This document shows positions 9,241 through 18,516 of a stretch of DNA of 64,000 nt, piece by piece (positions within the stretch are counted from its first letter, which is position 1; each line of letters begins with the position of its first letter). This DNA comes from Croceimicrobium sp965228705. GTDB taxonomy: Bacteria > Bacteroidota > Bacteroidia > Flavobacteriales > Schleiferiaceae. The stretch spans positions 1,550,001-1,614,000 of the forward strand of contig NZ_OZ245832.1 of NCBI RefSeq assembly GCF_965228705.1, given 5' to 3'. The notes under the pieces are model-generated. The model worked only from the letters and a program-made list of their open reading frames with translations, had not been told where the DNA came from and ran no database searches. The translations under genes were made by a program, and so were the position numbers.

Positions 9241-10308
9241 CTAGATGGGTTTAATCAAATCTTCTTCTTTCATCAAAATCGGCTCTGCATCTACATCACG
9301 CAAAAAGATGGTTCCAGGCTCAAACTCATACATCTTATAATTACGATCAAAGCTGGCATCTTCATTCATCAAGCGAACAATGTCTTCCGAAAAATTAGCA
9401 CCGCCTTTGGCAAAACTATAATTAAAGGCTACCATCCGAACGTTGATTTCAGTGATATAAGGCTTCCCATGGGCATCTTCCTTAAAATCAGCAGTAAAGA
9501 AACCGTGCTTAGGAGCTCCGGTAGCTTCAAATATTAATTCCATCGCCTTTACGGCCGCATCAACTAATTTAGGTTCATTCAGTAAACGACCATAAGAAGT
9601 ATTACCAGTGATACCCGATGGGGCCACCTTTGCCATAATATAATTTACACGTTCACCACAAGCCGAACGTAAAAGTTCTCCATTATGATAAAGCAGTTTA
9701 CAGGCTAGGTTTCGGCCAGGTAAATAAGTACTGGCAATAAATTCCGTTACTCCAGGATTGATGGTTATCCAATTCTTTAGACTATCTCGATCTTCAACTT
9801 TCAAAGATCCTAAACCACTGGAGCCCGAGGTACTTCGAATCCAGAACGGATAAGGCAGGGTTTGCTCAAGCTCCTCGAAGTTCAAATTTTCTGGGTCAAT
9901 CAGATACGACTCTGGCACTAAACCAGTGCCTTCGAGGATATCAGTCATGGCACCTTTATCCACTAAGACCTTTACAACATCATAATCAGGAAGCAAAGTT
10001 TTGCAAGGCCACTCGCCGCCATCTTTTTTCAATTTAGACCAAGCCAAGACTTCGTGTTCTGGGTGTACCATGGCACAGCTAATGTCTTTTTCTTTGATAT
10101 AAGCTTTCAGGGCTTCCCAATAACCTTCTTTCCCGGCATATGGGATTAAGCGGGTCTCTTCGTATAAATCATTTTCATACAGGCCGTAAGCCAAAGGATT
10201 TACATCTGTACCAAACATCTTAGCTTCATCAGCATACTTGCTGATTTTAATACTGCGTGCAATGCTGCGAGGAGTAGGCCCTCCTACTCCACTAATTAAA
10301 ATATTCAT
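9241..10308 (-). CDS. ATP-grasp domain protein (CPSase/PylC-like ligase)
   Basis: A probable ATP-dependent carboxylate-amine ligase of unknown substrate. The N-terminal 120 residues look like a pre-ATP-grasp Rossmann region (MNILISGVGGPTPRSIARS). Then comes an ATP-grasp core with a glycine-rich ATP loop (RSTSGSSGLGS near residue 158) and the metal-binding end ITEINVR near 288. It is the last gene of the polysaccharide locus, 6 bases after a second, unrelated-looking ATP-grasp gene. Position suggests it attaches an amino acid or similar group to a uronic acid or other carboxylate in the polymer. That role is inference; only the fold is recognised. Confidence 0.75.
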   Translation of the reverse strand: MNILISGVGGPTPRSIARSIKISKYADEAKMFGTDVNPLAYGLYENDLYEETRLIPYAGKEGYWEALKAYIKEKDISCAMVHPEHEVLAWSKLKKDGGEWPCKTLLPDYDVVKVLVDKGAMTDILEGTGLVPESYLIDPENLNFEELEQTLPYPFWIRSTSGSSGLGSLKVEDRDSLKNWITINPGVTEFIASTYLPGRNLACKLLYHNGELLRSACGERVNYIMAKVAPSGITGNTSYGRLLNEPKLVDAAVKAMELIFEATGAPKHGFFTADFKEDAHGKPYITEINVRMVAFNYSFAKGGANFSEDIVRLMNEDASFDRNYKMYEFEPGTIFLRDVDAEPILMKEEDLIKPI

Positions 10309-10314
10309 CTAAGC

Positions 10315-11328
10315 TTATTTTCTATTCGTTCTGTAGGCTTCAAGTACTGGCTTTAGGCCTTTCTTTACTGGTAATTGCCATAATAGCTTACACCAATCGT
10401 GGTTACCTTCTATAAGTTCAGGTCCATTGCTTGTAATCGCAACATCCCAACCAATAGATCGATTTTGAGGATATAGCAAAGCGGCCTCTGTAACCATTTC
10501 GATGGAATCTTTAAACAGCGGTACTTCAAATCCACTAATTGCTACTCCCGTTACCGGATGAGTGGCGGTATCTTCTTTGGTAATATCACTGTAAACCGCA
10601 GGCCCATTAACCTTGCCACTTTCCAAATCAACTTCAGCGGCCAGATTACCAGCAGCCAAATTATCTACACTGTTGTTTACGGTGATACGCAATCGAGCAG
10701 CAATTACATCTACGCCGCCCTCTTTATTAATTTGGGTCACAATACGAAGGGTATTTAACCCTGAAGGCGATAATCGATTCAAATCCTCATGCTGCTGCAC
10801 AAATTCCTCCGCCAGGTCATTACCGGAGGCTTCGAGCTTAGATACCAAAGTGGATGGGTTTAAGCCTTTAACTGGGATAATTTGAATTCCTCTACCGCAT
10901 TGGCCGTCCACACTCTTAAGCACCACCTTATCACTTTTGCCTTCAATTAGATCTTTGGCCAGTTCGGGCTTTAATTTCAACTCTTCAATTCCAGCAAAAG
11001 CATGGTTTACAAATTTGCCATAGTCCTTCAAGAAAAGAGCCTTATCCGAAAGAAGGTTTCTGCTTTCCTTGGGATTCATCAGCAACTGATACTCATACAT
11101 ATAACCAGTACCCGCCCACTTAGCTTTTTCTTCGGGGCTAATCTCATAGAAATGAAATTGGAAATACTCCAGAATGGAAATATTGTATTTCACAGAATCC
11201 CGAAACAGCTCTAAGTACAGACTCAAAGTCGATCTGCCAGAAGCTTTTCGAGCATAAGCCATGAAGCTTTTAAATTTCTTAGAGTCAAGCTCCTTGAGGT
11301 AGTAAAAAAAATAGAGTACTCTTTTCAT
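10315..11328 (-). CDS. sugar-transfer-associated ATP-grasp protein
   Basis: Resembles the family called sugar-transfer associated ATP-grasp, which recurs next to polysaccharide sugar transferases. Visible features are the ATP-binding strand VVLKSVDGQCGRGIQII near residues 134-150, the SGLNTLRIVTQ segment near 191-200 and the late SIGWDVAITSNGPELIEGNHDW region carrying the metal-binding Glu and Asn. Length is 337. It overlaps the sugar transferase gene by one base, so the two are translationally coupled, which fits the family's known neighbourhood. The substrate is unknown; a modification of a sugar or glycolipid with an amide or ester bond is plausible. Confidence 0.8.
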   Translation of the reverse strand: MKRVLYFFYYLKELDSKKFKSFMAYARKASGRSTLSLYLELFRDSVKYNISILEYFQFHFYEISPEEKAKWAGTGYMYEYQLLMNPKESRNLLSDKALFLKDYGKFVNHAFAGIEELKLKPELAKDLIEGKSDKVVLKSVDGQCGRGIQIIPVKGLNPSTLVSKLEASGNDLAEEFVQQHEDLNRLSPSGLNTLRIVTQINKEGGVDVIAARLRITVNNSVDNLAAGNLAAEVDLESGKVNGPAVYSDITKEDTATHPVTGVAISGFEVPLFKDSIEMVTEAALLYPQNRSIGWDVAITSNGPELIEGNHDWCKLLWQLPVKKGLKPVLEAYRTNRK

Positions 11329-11933
11329 CAGTTGGTGCCGTCAAATGGTCTCATGGGGCGGTCATCCGATTGATTCACCCCTTCTCTGATCACTATTTTT
11401 CGAATCGTTTTAAACACAATTTGAATATCCAAGGCTAAGCTCAGATGATCCACATAGTAAACGTCATATTCAAATTTCTTCTTCCAGCTAATGGCATTTC
11501 GCCCATTAACCTGTGCCAATCCTGTAATACCAGGCTTTACTTCATGTCGGCGTCTTTGCTCTTCAGAGTATAAAGGTAGGTACTTGAAAAGCAGAGGCCT
11601 AGGCCCTATCAAACTCATATCTCCTTTCAAAACATTAACCAATTGCGGTAATTCATCCAAGGAGCTTAAGCGAATAAACTTTCCCATAGCGGTGATGCGT
11701 TCATTATCCGGCAACAGCTTTCCCTCCGCGTCCTTTTTATCGGTCATGGATTTAAACTTCATAATCCGAATTTTTCTTTCCTTATAACCTGGGCGGTCTT
11801 GGTAGAAAAATGGCTTCCCTTCATTAGTAAAAAGCAGTACAACCGTAATGATCAGAATCAGCGGACTTAAAAGGATTAAAAGGCTCAAAGCCACTAATAG
11901 GTCAATTAATCTCTTAAACAGTTTTCGGTACAT
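11328..11933 (-). CDS. PglC-like initiating sugar-1-phosphate transferase
   Basis: A small monotopic phosphoglycosyl transferase that moves the first sugar-1-phosphate from a nucleotide sugar to undecaprenyl phosphate. One hydrophobic segment at residues 8-35 precedes the catalytic region with FYQDRPGY, MKFKSM, SSLDELPQLVNVLKGDMSLIGPRPL and the PGITGLAQVNGRN motif. At 201 residues it has the PglC/WecP size, without the extra N-terminal membrane domain of WcaJ. It probably starts the repeat unit of this locus. The first sugar is not readable from sequence; a diNAc- or FucNAc-type donor would fit the neighbours. Confidence 0.92.
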   Translation of the reverse strand: MYRKLFKRLIDLLVALSLLILLSPLILIITVVLLFTNEGKPFFYQDRPGYKERKIRIMKFKSMTDKKDAEGKLLPDNERITAMGKFIRLSSLDELPQLVNVLKGDMSLIGPRPLLFKYLPLYSEEQRRRHEVKPGITGLAQVNGRNAISWKKKFEYDVYYVDHLSLALDIQIVFKTIRKIVIREGVNQSDDRPMRPFDGTN

Positions 11934-11935
11934 GA

Positions 11936-13066
11936 CTAAGGTTTAAGGCTTTGGGCGATGGTATCTCCCAATTCTACACTCGACATAAACTCCACTTCAG
12001 GATAATGTTTTACCACTCTTTCCAAAAGTGCTTTTAAAGCCGCTAGTCCTTTTCGGCGATTTTCGGGATCTATTTCCCCGCAAAAGTTCACTCGATGCGA
12101 ACTCACAATCGCAGGTTTATTCCATTTAAATGCGGTAGCAATTTGGCGGAAGCTATAATCGACCCAGTCAAATCCACGATTATCCGTTGGTTCAAATACC
12201 ACATTACGAACCTGCAGGATTAAACCTTCTTTATTTTGCTTTCCGGTCCAATTCAATGATTTCTGATACCGGCCACCACCTTCATGCTGACGTTTAATAA
12301 AAGGAGTATCCAAATATTTCACCCCTTTCTCCTTTAAAAAAGGATGAATCATAGGATGCTCCCGGCCTCCTGGTGGATTGAAATGCACAGACTTATAGCC
12401 ATATACTTGTTCAAAGCGATCCAGGCCGTCCTGCAAGATGAATTTAAAGCTTTGATTTTCATTTAGCTCCTCAAATTCATAGGCAGCCGTATAGGAGATA
12501 TTGGGGAAACCACTTCTAGAAATACTGGTGTAAGAACGATTCTTAAGCGCTGTTAAAACTTCGGTATCTCGCGCAGCTAACTTGGCTTCAAACGACTTTA
12601 GGTTTAGATGCTCCCGACCGTGAAATTGAGGTACCATCAAAGCTTTTTCGATCCCCTCTTGCCATAGATCCCAGGCTCCTTGATATGCCTTGGGTTGAAG
12701 TGCTTCCAATTTCCTGTAGGTTTCGGGCAGATTTTCGGGAATGTAGTTCTGATAGTCTTGCTCCGCCATAGCTTCAAAATTAATATTGGCGGGCATGGCG
12801 AAGGGAGTGAAGACTGCCGCACGCTCTTTGCTATCGCGAACCGAGTCTAATACCTCATACAACATCTCAAGGTCTCTGCGAGATTCTAGGGTATCATAAG
12901 CATCAAAACGACTCAATACCTTCAGTCCGGCCTCGTCCATTGACTTTCGAGCCTGTTTAGAGTCGAGACGAACGTTACCATAATCGTCTACCGATATAAC
13001 CAAAATCTTCCGAGAGCTTTTCCAGCCTGGAATATTCTTTAAATTATCCAGAAGAGCTTGTTTCAC
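11936..13066 (-). CDS. polysaccharide (de)acetylase-like protein, copy A
   Basis: A divergent member of a family usually called polysaccharide (de)acetylase in Bacteroidota polysaccharide loci. It has the pieces of a NodB-type metal site: D27-D28 in ISVDDYG, and H149 and H153 in HGREH (H-x3-H). A glycine/proline motif NPPGGREH near residue 224 and a conserved SSHRVNF near 320 resemble NodB motifs 3 and 5. No signal peptide is obvious, so it probably acts in the cytoplasm on a lipid-linked intermediate or sugar nucleotide. It is paralogous to the gene at 21539-22660. It lies 2 bases from the sugar transferase gene and 2 bases from a GT4 gene. Activity and substrate are inferred. Confidence 0.7.
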   Translation of the reverse strand: MKQALLDNLKNIPGWKSSRKILVISVDDYGNVRLDSKQARKSMDEAGLKVLSRFDAYDTLESRRDLEMLYEVLDSVRDSKERAAVFTPFAMPANINFEAMAEQDYQNYIPENLPETYRKLEALQPKAYQGAWDLWQEGIEKALMVPQFHGREHLNLKSFEAKLAARDTEVLTALKNRSYTSISRSGFPNISYTAAYEFEELNENQSFKFILQDGLDRFEQVYGYKSVHFNPPGGREHPMIHPFLKEKGVKYLDTPFIKRQHEGGGRYQKSLNWTGKQNKEGLILQVRNVVFEPTDNRGFDWVDYSFRQIATAFKWNKPAIVSSHRVNFCGEIDPENRRKGLAALKALLERVVKHYPEVEFMSSVELGDTIAQSLKP

Positions 13067-13068
13067 AG

Positions 13069-14217
13069 CTATCTTGATTGAAGGTATAGTTCAACAAACT
13101 TATCGGCATTGGAGCGCTTAAAATGTCCCGCTGCCTCCTCCGAGGCCAAGGACATCTGCTTCCAGAGTTCCCGATCCTGCGACAACTTTAATATACTGTC
13201 TGCCGCTGCGTGCAATTGCGACTTGTTATAACAAAAGGCATGAGCAAACCTTTGGGCATATACGTTTAACTGACTATCGTCTGAAGCGATGTACAATGAG
13301 GGAATCCCGTAAGACATTAAATTGTAAGACTTGCTGGGTACACTGCCTTTACTAGTAGATTCATCCAGAATTACAACGCCCATATCAGCTGCTCCCAATG
13401 AATAAGGAAACATCTCATCTGATTGGAAGGGTAAGAACATACAATTTGGTAATTGTCGTTCTTGCACGACCTTCTCCAAAACTGCTTTTCGCGGACCTCG
13501 CCCAATAATCTGAAAAAGGATATTAGACTCATCCTGCAGCAATTCAGCAATATCCACCATGGCCTCTACATTGTGAGTTAGGCCAATATTTCCGGAATAT
13601 TGGACAATAAACTTGCCTTGGAGATTATGTTCCTTGATAAAAGGATTATCTGCCTTAGATACCTTTTCATTCTCTTGAAAAATGGACCAGATTGGCTGCA
13701 CAATTACCTTGGCTGGATCTACATATTGATGCAGCAATTCCGCCATCTTTTCACTTATGGTAAACAAACGATAGGCCTTTTTAAATGACTTACGGTTTAG
13801 CCAGGACCAAATTCGGTAAACCGGATGATCCTGTTTCATTCCAGTAATCTGGAACACATCAGGATACACATCCCAAATTACCATACTAAAGCGATGCGGC
13901 AAGAAGATATTCAGCAAGTATCCCATTGGGGGAACCGATACAAAATACACTTCATGCTTGCGATATTTGGTCATTAAAAGCCACCACATCTTGAGCATGG
14001 CTAAGAGGTATGATGTCATTTTCTTAGAGGCCGGACTTTCATGCCAACGATTGATGGAATGAACCTTAATCCTGCTATCCAACTCTTCACCTTGAACGTG
14101 AACGCTACCACTTATTAACACTACTTCATCAAACTCTTGCTGAAATGCATTGGCAAATCCTATGGTAAGATAATTTGCCGCTTGATTAAGTATGACCAAT
14201 TTTCTCTGCGAAGACAT
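13069..14217 (-). CDS. GT4 glycosyltransferase, WbuB-like
   Basis: A cytoplasmic retaining transferase with a GT-B fold. The N-terminal half has an acceptor-side hydrophobic region (residues 80-115). The C-terminal half carries the nucleotide-binding strand VQYSGNIGLTHN near 210 and the donor loop KGSVPSKSYNLMSYGIPSL near 313-331. It most resembles WbuB-like enzymes placed next to gmd/fcl or fnl genes, several of which transfer L-FucNAc. The FucNAc donor would be made by FnlA/B/C of this locus, but donor specificity is inference. It is in a tightly spaced run with gmd, 7 bases upstream. Confidence 0.8.
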   Translation of the reverse strand: MSSQRKLVILNQAANYLTIGFANAFQQEFDEVVLISGSVHVQGEELDSRIKVHSINRWHESPASKKMTSYLLAMLKMWWLLMTKYRKHEVYFVSVPPMGYLLNIFLPHRFSMVIWDVYPDVFQITGMKQDHPVYRIWSWLNRKSFKKAYRLFTISEKMAELLHQYVDPAKVIVQPIWSIFQENEKVSKADNPFIKEHNLQGKFIVQYSGNIGLTHNVEAMVDIAELLQDESNILFQIIGRGPRKAVLEKVVQERQLPNCMFLPFQSDEMFPYSLGAADMGVVILDESTSKGSVPSKSYNLMSYGIPSLYIASDDSQLNVYAQRFAHAFCYNKSQLHAAADSILKLSQDRELWKQMSLASEEAAGHFKRSNADKFVELYLQSR

Positions 14218-14224
14218 AGGTCTC

Positions 14225-15352
14225 TTATTCTTCTTGTTTTAAGACTTTATGGCCTGCCTTTAATAAATCGATGTCTTTCTGCATCAGTTTAACATCGCTT
14301 TCCATCATATCCTTAACTAGGGCTTGAAGATCATATTCTGGAACCCAGCCCAATTTATCTTTTGCTTTGGATGGGTCACCAATCAATAAATCAACCTCCG
14401 TAGGACGGAAATATGAAGGATCTACGGAAAGTACTTCTTTGCCTATTTCCAATTGAAATTTAGGATGGTCACAAGCGGCTACAAAAGCTTTTTCATCTAC
14501 ACCACTTCCTTCAAATCGCAAGCTAATGCCCACCTCGGCAAATGCCATTTTCACGAAATCTCGAACCGTAGTGGTAATACCGGTAGCAATAACCCAATCC
14601 TCAGCTTGATCGGCCTGCAAAATCATCCACATCATGCGAACATAGTCTTTGGCATGCCCCCAATCGCGCTTCGCATCCAGGTTACCCAGATATACTTTAT
14701 CCTGTAGGCCTAAAGCAATCTTTGAAACCGCTCTAGTGATCTTACGGGTTACAAAGGTTTCCCCTCTTCTGGGTGACTCATGATTGAATAAAATTCCGTT
14801 GCAAGCATACATATTGTATGCCTCACGGTAATTCTTGGTAATCCAGAAACCGTAGATTTTAGCTACGCCGTAAGGAGAGCGAGGATAAAAAGGAGAGTTC
14901 TCATCGTAAAAACCCTTATCATTTTTATTCTCGGGCATCCCTCCATATAATTCAGAAGTAGATGCCTGGTATATTTTCGTTTTCTCGGTTAACCCCAATA
15001 ATCTTACTGCCTCCAAGATTCTTAATGTTCCAAGGCCATCTACATTACCTACATACTCAGGAGACTCGAAAGAAACTTTAACATGGGACATCGCGCCCAA
15101 ATTGTAAATCTCATCCGGTTGAACCTCCTGGATAATTCGAGTTAAGTTCATGGAATCGGTTAAATCTCCATAATGAAGTTTAAGTCTCTGCTTAGGATCA
15201 TGTGGATCTTGATACAAATGGTCAATTCGATCGGTATTGAACAGGGAAGATCTTCTCTTGATTCCATGAACCATATACCCTTTCTCTAACAATAACTCAG
15301 CAAGGTATGAACCGTCCTGGCCTGTAATTCCGGTAATTAATGCTGTTTTCAT
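14225..15352 (-). CDS. gmd: GDP-mannose 4,6-dehydratase
   Basis: Converts GDP-D-mannose to GDP-4-keto-6-deoxy-D-mannose. It is an extended SDR: NAD(P)-binding GITGQDGSYLAE at residues 7-18, the catalytic Thr/Ser-Glu segment STSELYG near 132 and the YGVAK catalytic Tyr/Lys near 161. The NHESPRRGETFVTRKITRA motif near 190 is diagnostic of Gmd. Length (375) is normal. The next enzyme, fcl, is only 2 bases upstream, so the two steps to GDP-L-fucose are co-expressed. Confidence 0.96.
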   Translation of the reverse strand: MKTALITGITGQDGSYLAELLLEKGYMVHGIKRRSSLFNTDRIDHLYQDPHDPKQRLKLHYGDLTDSMNLTRIIQEVQPDEIYNLGAMSHVKVSFESPEYVGNVDGLGTLRILEAVRLLGLTEKTKIYQASTSELYGGMPENKNDKGFYDENSPFYPRSPYGVAKIYGFWITKNYREAYNMYACNGILFNHESPRRGETFVTRKITRAVSKIALGLQDKVYLGNLDAKRDWGHAKDYVRMMWMILQADQAEDWVIATGITTTVRDFVKMAFAEVGISLRFEGSGVDEKAFVAACDHPKFQLEIGKEVLSVDPSYFRPTEVDLLIGDPSKAKDKLGWVPEYDLQALVKDMMESDVKLMQKDIDLLKAGHKVLKQEE

Positions 15353-15354
15353 GT

Positions 15355-16299
15355 TTAGCTAAGTTTAACCTCCTTAATTTGATTGATGTTTTGTTGAAAC
15401 CACTGGTAAGTATCACTAATGCCTTCTTCCAGTCCTATTTCTGGTGACCAGCCCATGGCTCTTAAAAGAGAACTGTCCATCCATTTACGAGGCGTACCAT
15501 CTGGCTTAGTGGTATCCCATTGAATTTTACCCTGATGACCCACTACTTTTTGAATGTTTTCTGCCAATTCCTTTATGGATAAGTCGCTACCGCTACCTAC
15601 ATTGTAGAGGTTGTGCTCTAATCGATTACGAACCGCAAAGCCTACTGCCTTTGCTAAATCATCAACATGCAGAAATTCCCGCATAGGAGATCCACTTCCC
15701 CATAAGCCTACCGGAGCATGATTGTTTTCCTTGGCCTCATGAAACTTGCGAATCATTGCTGGAAGTACATGAGAAGTTTGTAAATCAAAATTATCGAAGG
15801 GACCGTATAAATTAGTCGGCATTAAGCTTACGTAATCGTAGCCAAATTGCTTGCGAATGGATTCAGTTGCTTTTACACCACTAATTTTAGCAATGGCATA
15901 CCACTCATTTGTTGGTTCCAAAGGTCCGGTGAGCAAATACTCTTCCTTAAGAGGCTGAGGAGCCATTTTAGGGTAAATACAAGAACTACCCAAAAAAACA
16001 AACTTTTGAATATTGTTGGCAATAGAGGCACTGATCAGATTGTTTTGAATCTGCATATTTTCCATCAGAAACTGATAAGGAAAATCATTATTGGCCAGGA
16101 TACCACCTACTCGTGCTGCAGCATCGATAATTACATCGGGTTTCTCAGTGGCAATAAAATCGGAAACTGCCTGCTGGTTTCGCAAATCGAGTTCCTTGCT
16201 GCTTCGGCCGATTAGCTCGATATTTTCCGCACTATTTTCGAAATGCCGCCAAATGGCTGAACCTACCATTCCGCGATGTCCGGCAATGTAAATCTTCAT
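15355..16299 (-). CDS. fcl: GDP-L-fucose synthase
   Basis: A 3,5-epimerase/4-reductase that finishes GDP-L-fucose. The NADP site AGHRGMVGSA is at residues 5-14, LGSSCIYP near 107 supplies the catalytic Ser/Cys, and EWYAIAK near 135 gives the catalytic Tyr/Lys. The PTNLYGPFDNFD and KWMDSSLL segments are typical of GMER/Fcl. Length (314) is normal. It lies next to gmd and downstream of two GT4 genes, one of which probably uses GDP-fucose. Confidence 0.96.
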   Translation of the reverse strand: MKIYIAGHRGMVGSAIWRHFENSAENIELIGRSSKELDLRNQQAVSDFIATEKPDVIIDAAARVGGILANNDFPYQFLMENMQIQNNLISASIANNIQKFVFLGSSCIYPKMAPQPLKEEYLLTGPLEPTNEWYAIAKISGVKATESIRKQFGYDYVSLMPTNLYGPFDNFDLQTSHVLPAMIRKFHEAKENNHAPVGLWGSGSPMREFLHVDDLAKAVGFAVRNRLEHNLYNVGSGSDLSIKELAENIQKVVGHQGKIQWDTTKPDGTPRKWMDSSLLRAMGWSPEIGLEEGISDTYQWFQQNINQIKEVKLS

Positions 16300-16318
16300 A
16301 AAATCAGGGATCTAATAA

Positions 16319-17440
16319 TTAGGCTTGTGCCTTAGCCATAGTGGCACAAAGCTCGATATATTTTTTAGCCCGCTCTTGCGGACTGTCAAACTTTTTTAAC
16401 TCTTGATGACCTTGCTCAACCAATTTAGCTTCCAATTGCTTATCATCTAACAATCGTTCAATTTGATCGGCGGCCGCTTCGGCATCTTTGGCTTTGAAAT
16501 ACAAGGCCGCCTCACCGCAAATGCTGCGAGCAAAACCTAAGTCGGTGGTAATAATAGGCTTATCCATTATCATCGCCTCGGGATAAGAGGCCGAGAAACA
16601 CTCTGCCAAGGTTGGCAGGAACATGGCATCACATTCGCGATATAAGGAAGGACATTCCCGGGGAGGAACTGGTCCCACACTTACAATATGATTTTGGCCT
16701 TTAAAGGCACGGTCAAATTCTTCGGGTTTAATGGTTAAAACGAACTCGAAATTTTGGCGCCCACGTTCTTCTAATATCCGGGCTACCTCCTTAATCAACT
16801 CCAAATCCTTGTGAGGATAAAAAGCCGATATGGTTACAAAACGGTATAAAGCCTCAGGCTTAGCTGCTAATTTATTCGGAAAGGACTCGGGTTGCTTGTA
16901 ATAAGTACTGGCAGTATTGGTAACGGTATACACCTTATCAAAGCCCAATTCCTTGCGCACCCTTTGATTCACATCATCTGTTTGCGTTACAAAAGCGCTT
17001 GCATCTCGTTTAAAGAAGTAATAATGCAGGATCTTCTTAAAGGCGAATTTAAGTCGACGTATACCGGAAAAGCTTTGCACAAATGGTGATTCCGGATAGA
17101 TATATAAAGGCAAATTAAATCCTATAATCTGCGGCGCTTTGGAGTGAAAATACGTTGGCCCGGTGGTAGATATGATTACATCTGGCTTGTATTTCGCCTC
17201 CATGGCTTGCATAGCCCTATTAATGGCAAAGGACTTTCGCAAATTAATAGGGCCAAAATCGAAATTTTCAAAATGAAAATTCTCGGGAAATTCTTCATGA
17301 TTGACCAATTTTTGAAGACCCGGTCCGAGCATGACAAAGTACTCATGTTCAGGAAAATCGCGACATTCATTTATGAAGGATAATGCCACTTGCACAGCTC
17401 CTCCAAAACGTTGATGTGCCGTATTAATCATCAATCTCAT
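16319..17440 (-). CDS. GT4 glycosyltransferase
   Basis: A 373-residue GT-B transferase with an N-terminal GGA-type glycine motif (HQRFGGAVQVAL), an ISAFYPHKD strand opening the nucleotide-binding domain near residue 212, and the C-terminal EX7E-like region LAECFSASYPEAMIMDKPII. It overlaps the upstream GT gene by 4 bases. Proximity to fcl/gmd makes a fucosyl donor plausible, but neither donor nor acceptor can be read from the sequence. Confidence 0.85.
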   Translation of the reverse strand: MRLMINTAHQRFGGAVQVALSFINECRDFPEHEYFVMLGPGLQKLVNHEEFPENFHFENFDFGPINLRKSFAINRAMQAMEAKYKPDVIISTTGPTYFHSKAPQIIGFNLPLYIYPESPFVQSFSGIRRLKFAFKKILHYYFFKRDASAFVTQTDDVNQRVRKELGFDKVYTVTNTASTYYKQPESFPNKLAAKPEALYRFVTISAFYPHKDLELIKEVARILEERGRQNFEFVLTIKPEEFDRAFKGQNHIVSVGPVPPRECPSLYRECDAMFLPTLAECFSASYPEAMIMDKPIITTDLGFARSICGEAALYFKAKDAEAAADQIERLLDDKQLEAKLVEQGHQELKKFDSPQERAKKYIELCATMAKAQA

Positions 17441-18510
17441 GATGCAAGCATAAAGTTAAGGTAGTTCTTACAGATTTTTGACAGCTCAAAACTTTGCATC
17501 TGCTCCCGAGCTGCAGCTCCCAAACTTTCTCGCTTGCTAGCATCTGAAACCAGTAATTTAAGTTTAGCTATATAATCTTCATGATTCATTAAGTCAACTA
17601 AATAGCCACTTATCTCATTCTCAATTAAATCCGCAGGCCCAGCTTCACAATCAAAACTAATGACCGGACAGGCAGCACTCATTGCTTCACCTAAAGCATT
17701 AGGGAAGCCCTCAGAACTTGAGGTGAAAGCAAAAATCCCTGCTTCCTGATAATAGGGGCTAATGGGATTAACATTACCCAAGAATTCTATCTGCTCTTTC
17801 TTGGGGCTGCGGGCTGCTTTAGCTTTAACCTCTTCCCATTTAGGGCCATCTCCCAAAAATCGCAGCGTCCAATCCGGATCCTCAATTTGCTCAAAATACT
17901 CAATGAGTAAATCCTGATGTTTGGAGGCTATAAAACGACCGGCATTTAAGATCACTTTCTGACGATGCTGTTTGCCAGGTGTTATTTGCGGAACCGGGTT
18001 CGGTATAACTTTAATATTCTTATGTCCTGTAGCTTTATGCATCAGGTTTTTAGCTCTTTCCGTTTGCGCCACTATTCCAGCTGCTCTTCGGTACACCAGA
18101 GGGTTTAGTATATCCAGCACCCTTCCATAGCTAATAGAGGGCCGGCTGCGATCAGAGACAAATACTCTTTGCCCCTTACCTATGGCACTTAACAATACAA
18201 AAGCATTGTATTTGCCCCCAAAGGAAAGCGCGGCTCCGGATTGTAATTTCTTCCACAGGGAACGCAGCCAGAAGAAGCTCTTTAAAGTAAACTTTAGGCG
18301 TCCGAGTTCTTCAATATTAAAGTCTGGTTCATGCACTTGAATCCTTGAATCCAAATCATAAAATCGAGGGCCTCGTGTCAGTAATATAAGATGTACTTGG
18401 TCGACCTCATTTATGAGCCAATTTGCCAAAAGAGAAATCACCCTTTCTGCTCCCCCTGCGGAAAGCGAGGGGCTAATTAAGGTTATGGTTTTTACTGGAG
18501 TGGATTGCAC
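17437..18510 (-). CDS. GT4 glycosyltransferase, PglH/WbpH-like
   Basis: A 357-residue retaining transferase with an N-terminal SLSAGGAERVISLLANW loop typical of GT4. The C-terminal donor site SSSEGFPNALGEAMSAACP continues into the SFDCEAGPADLIENE signature seen in HexNAc transferases of the PglH/WbpH type. It lies directly downstream of the frameshifted epimerase gene, 6 bases from that gene's restored stop. It probably adds a HexNAc, uronic acid or related residue; the linkage is unknown. Confidence 0.85.
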   Translation of the reverse strand: MQSTPVKTITLISPSLSAGGAERVISLLANWLINEVDQVHLILLTRGPRFYDLDSRIQVHEPDFNIEELGRLKFTLKSFFWLRSLWKKLQSGAALSFGGKYNAFVLLSAIGKGQRVFVSDRSRPSISYGRVLDILNPLVYRRAAGIVAQTERAKNLMHKATGHKNIKVIPNPVPQITPGKQHRQKVILNAGRFIASKHQDLLIEYFEQIEDPDWTLRFLGDGPKWEEVKAKAARSPKKEQIEFLGNVNPISPYYQEAGIFAFTSSSEGFPNALGEAMSAACPVISFDCEAGPADLIENEISGYLVDLMNHEDYIAKLKLLVSDASKRESLGAAAREQMQSFELSKICKNYLNFMLAS

Positions 18511-18516
18511 CTTAGC

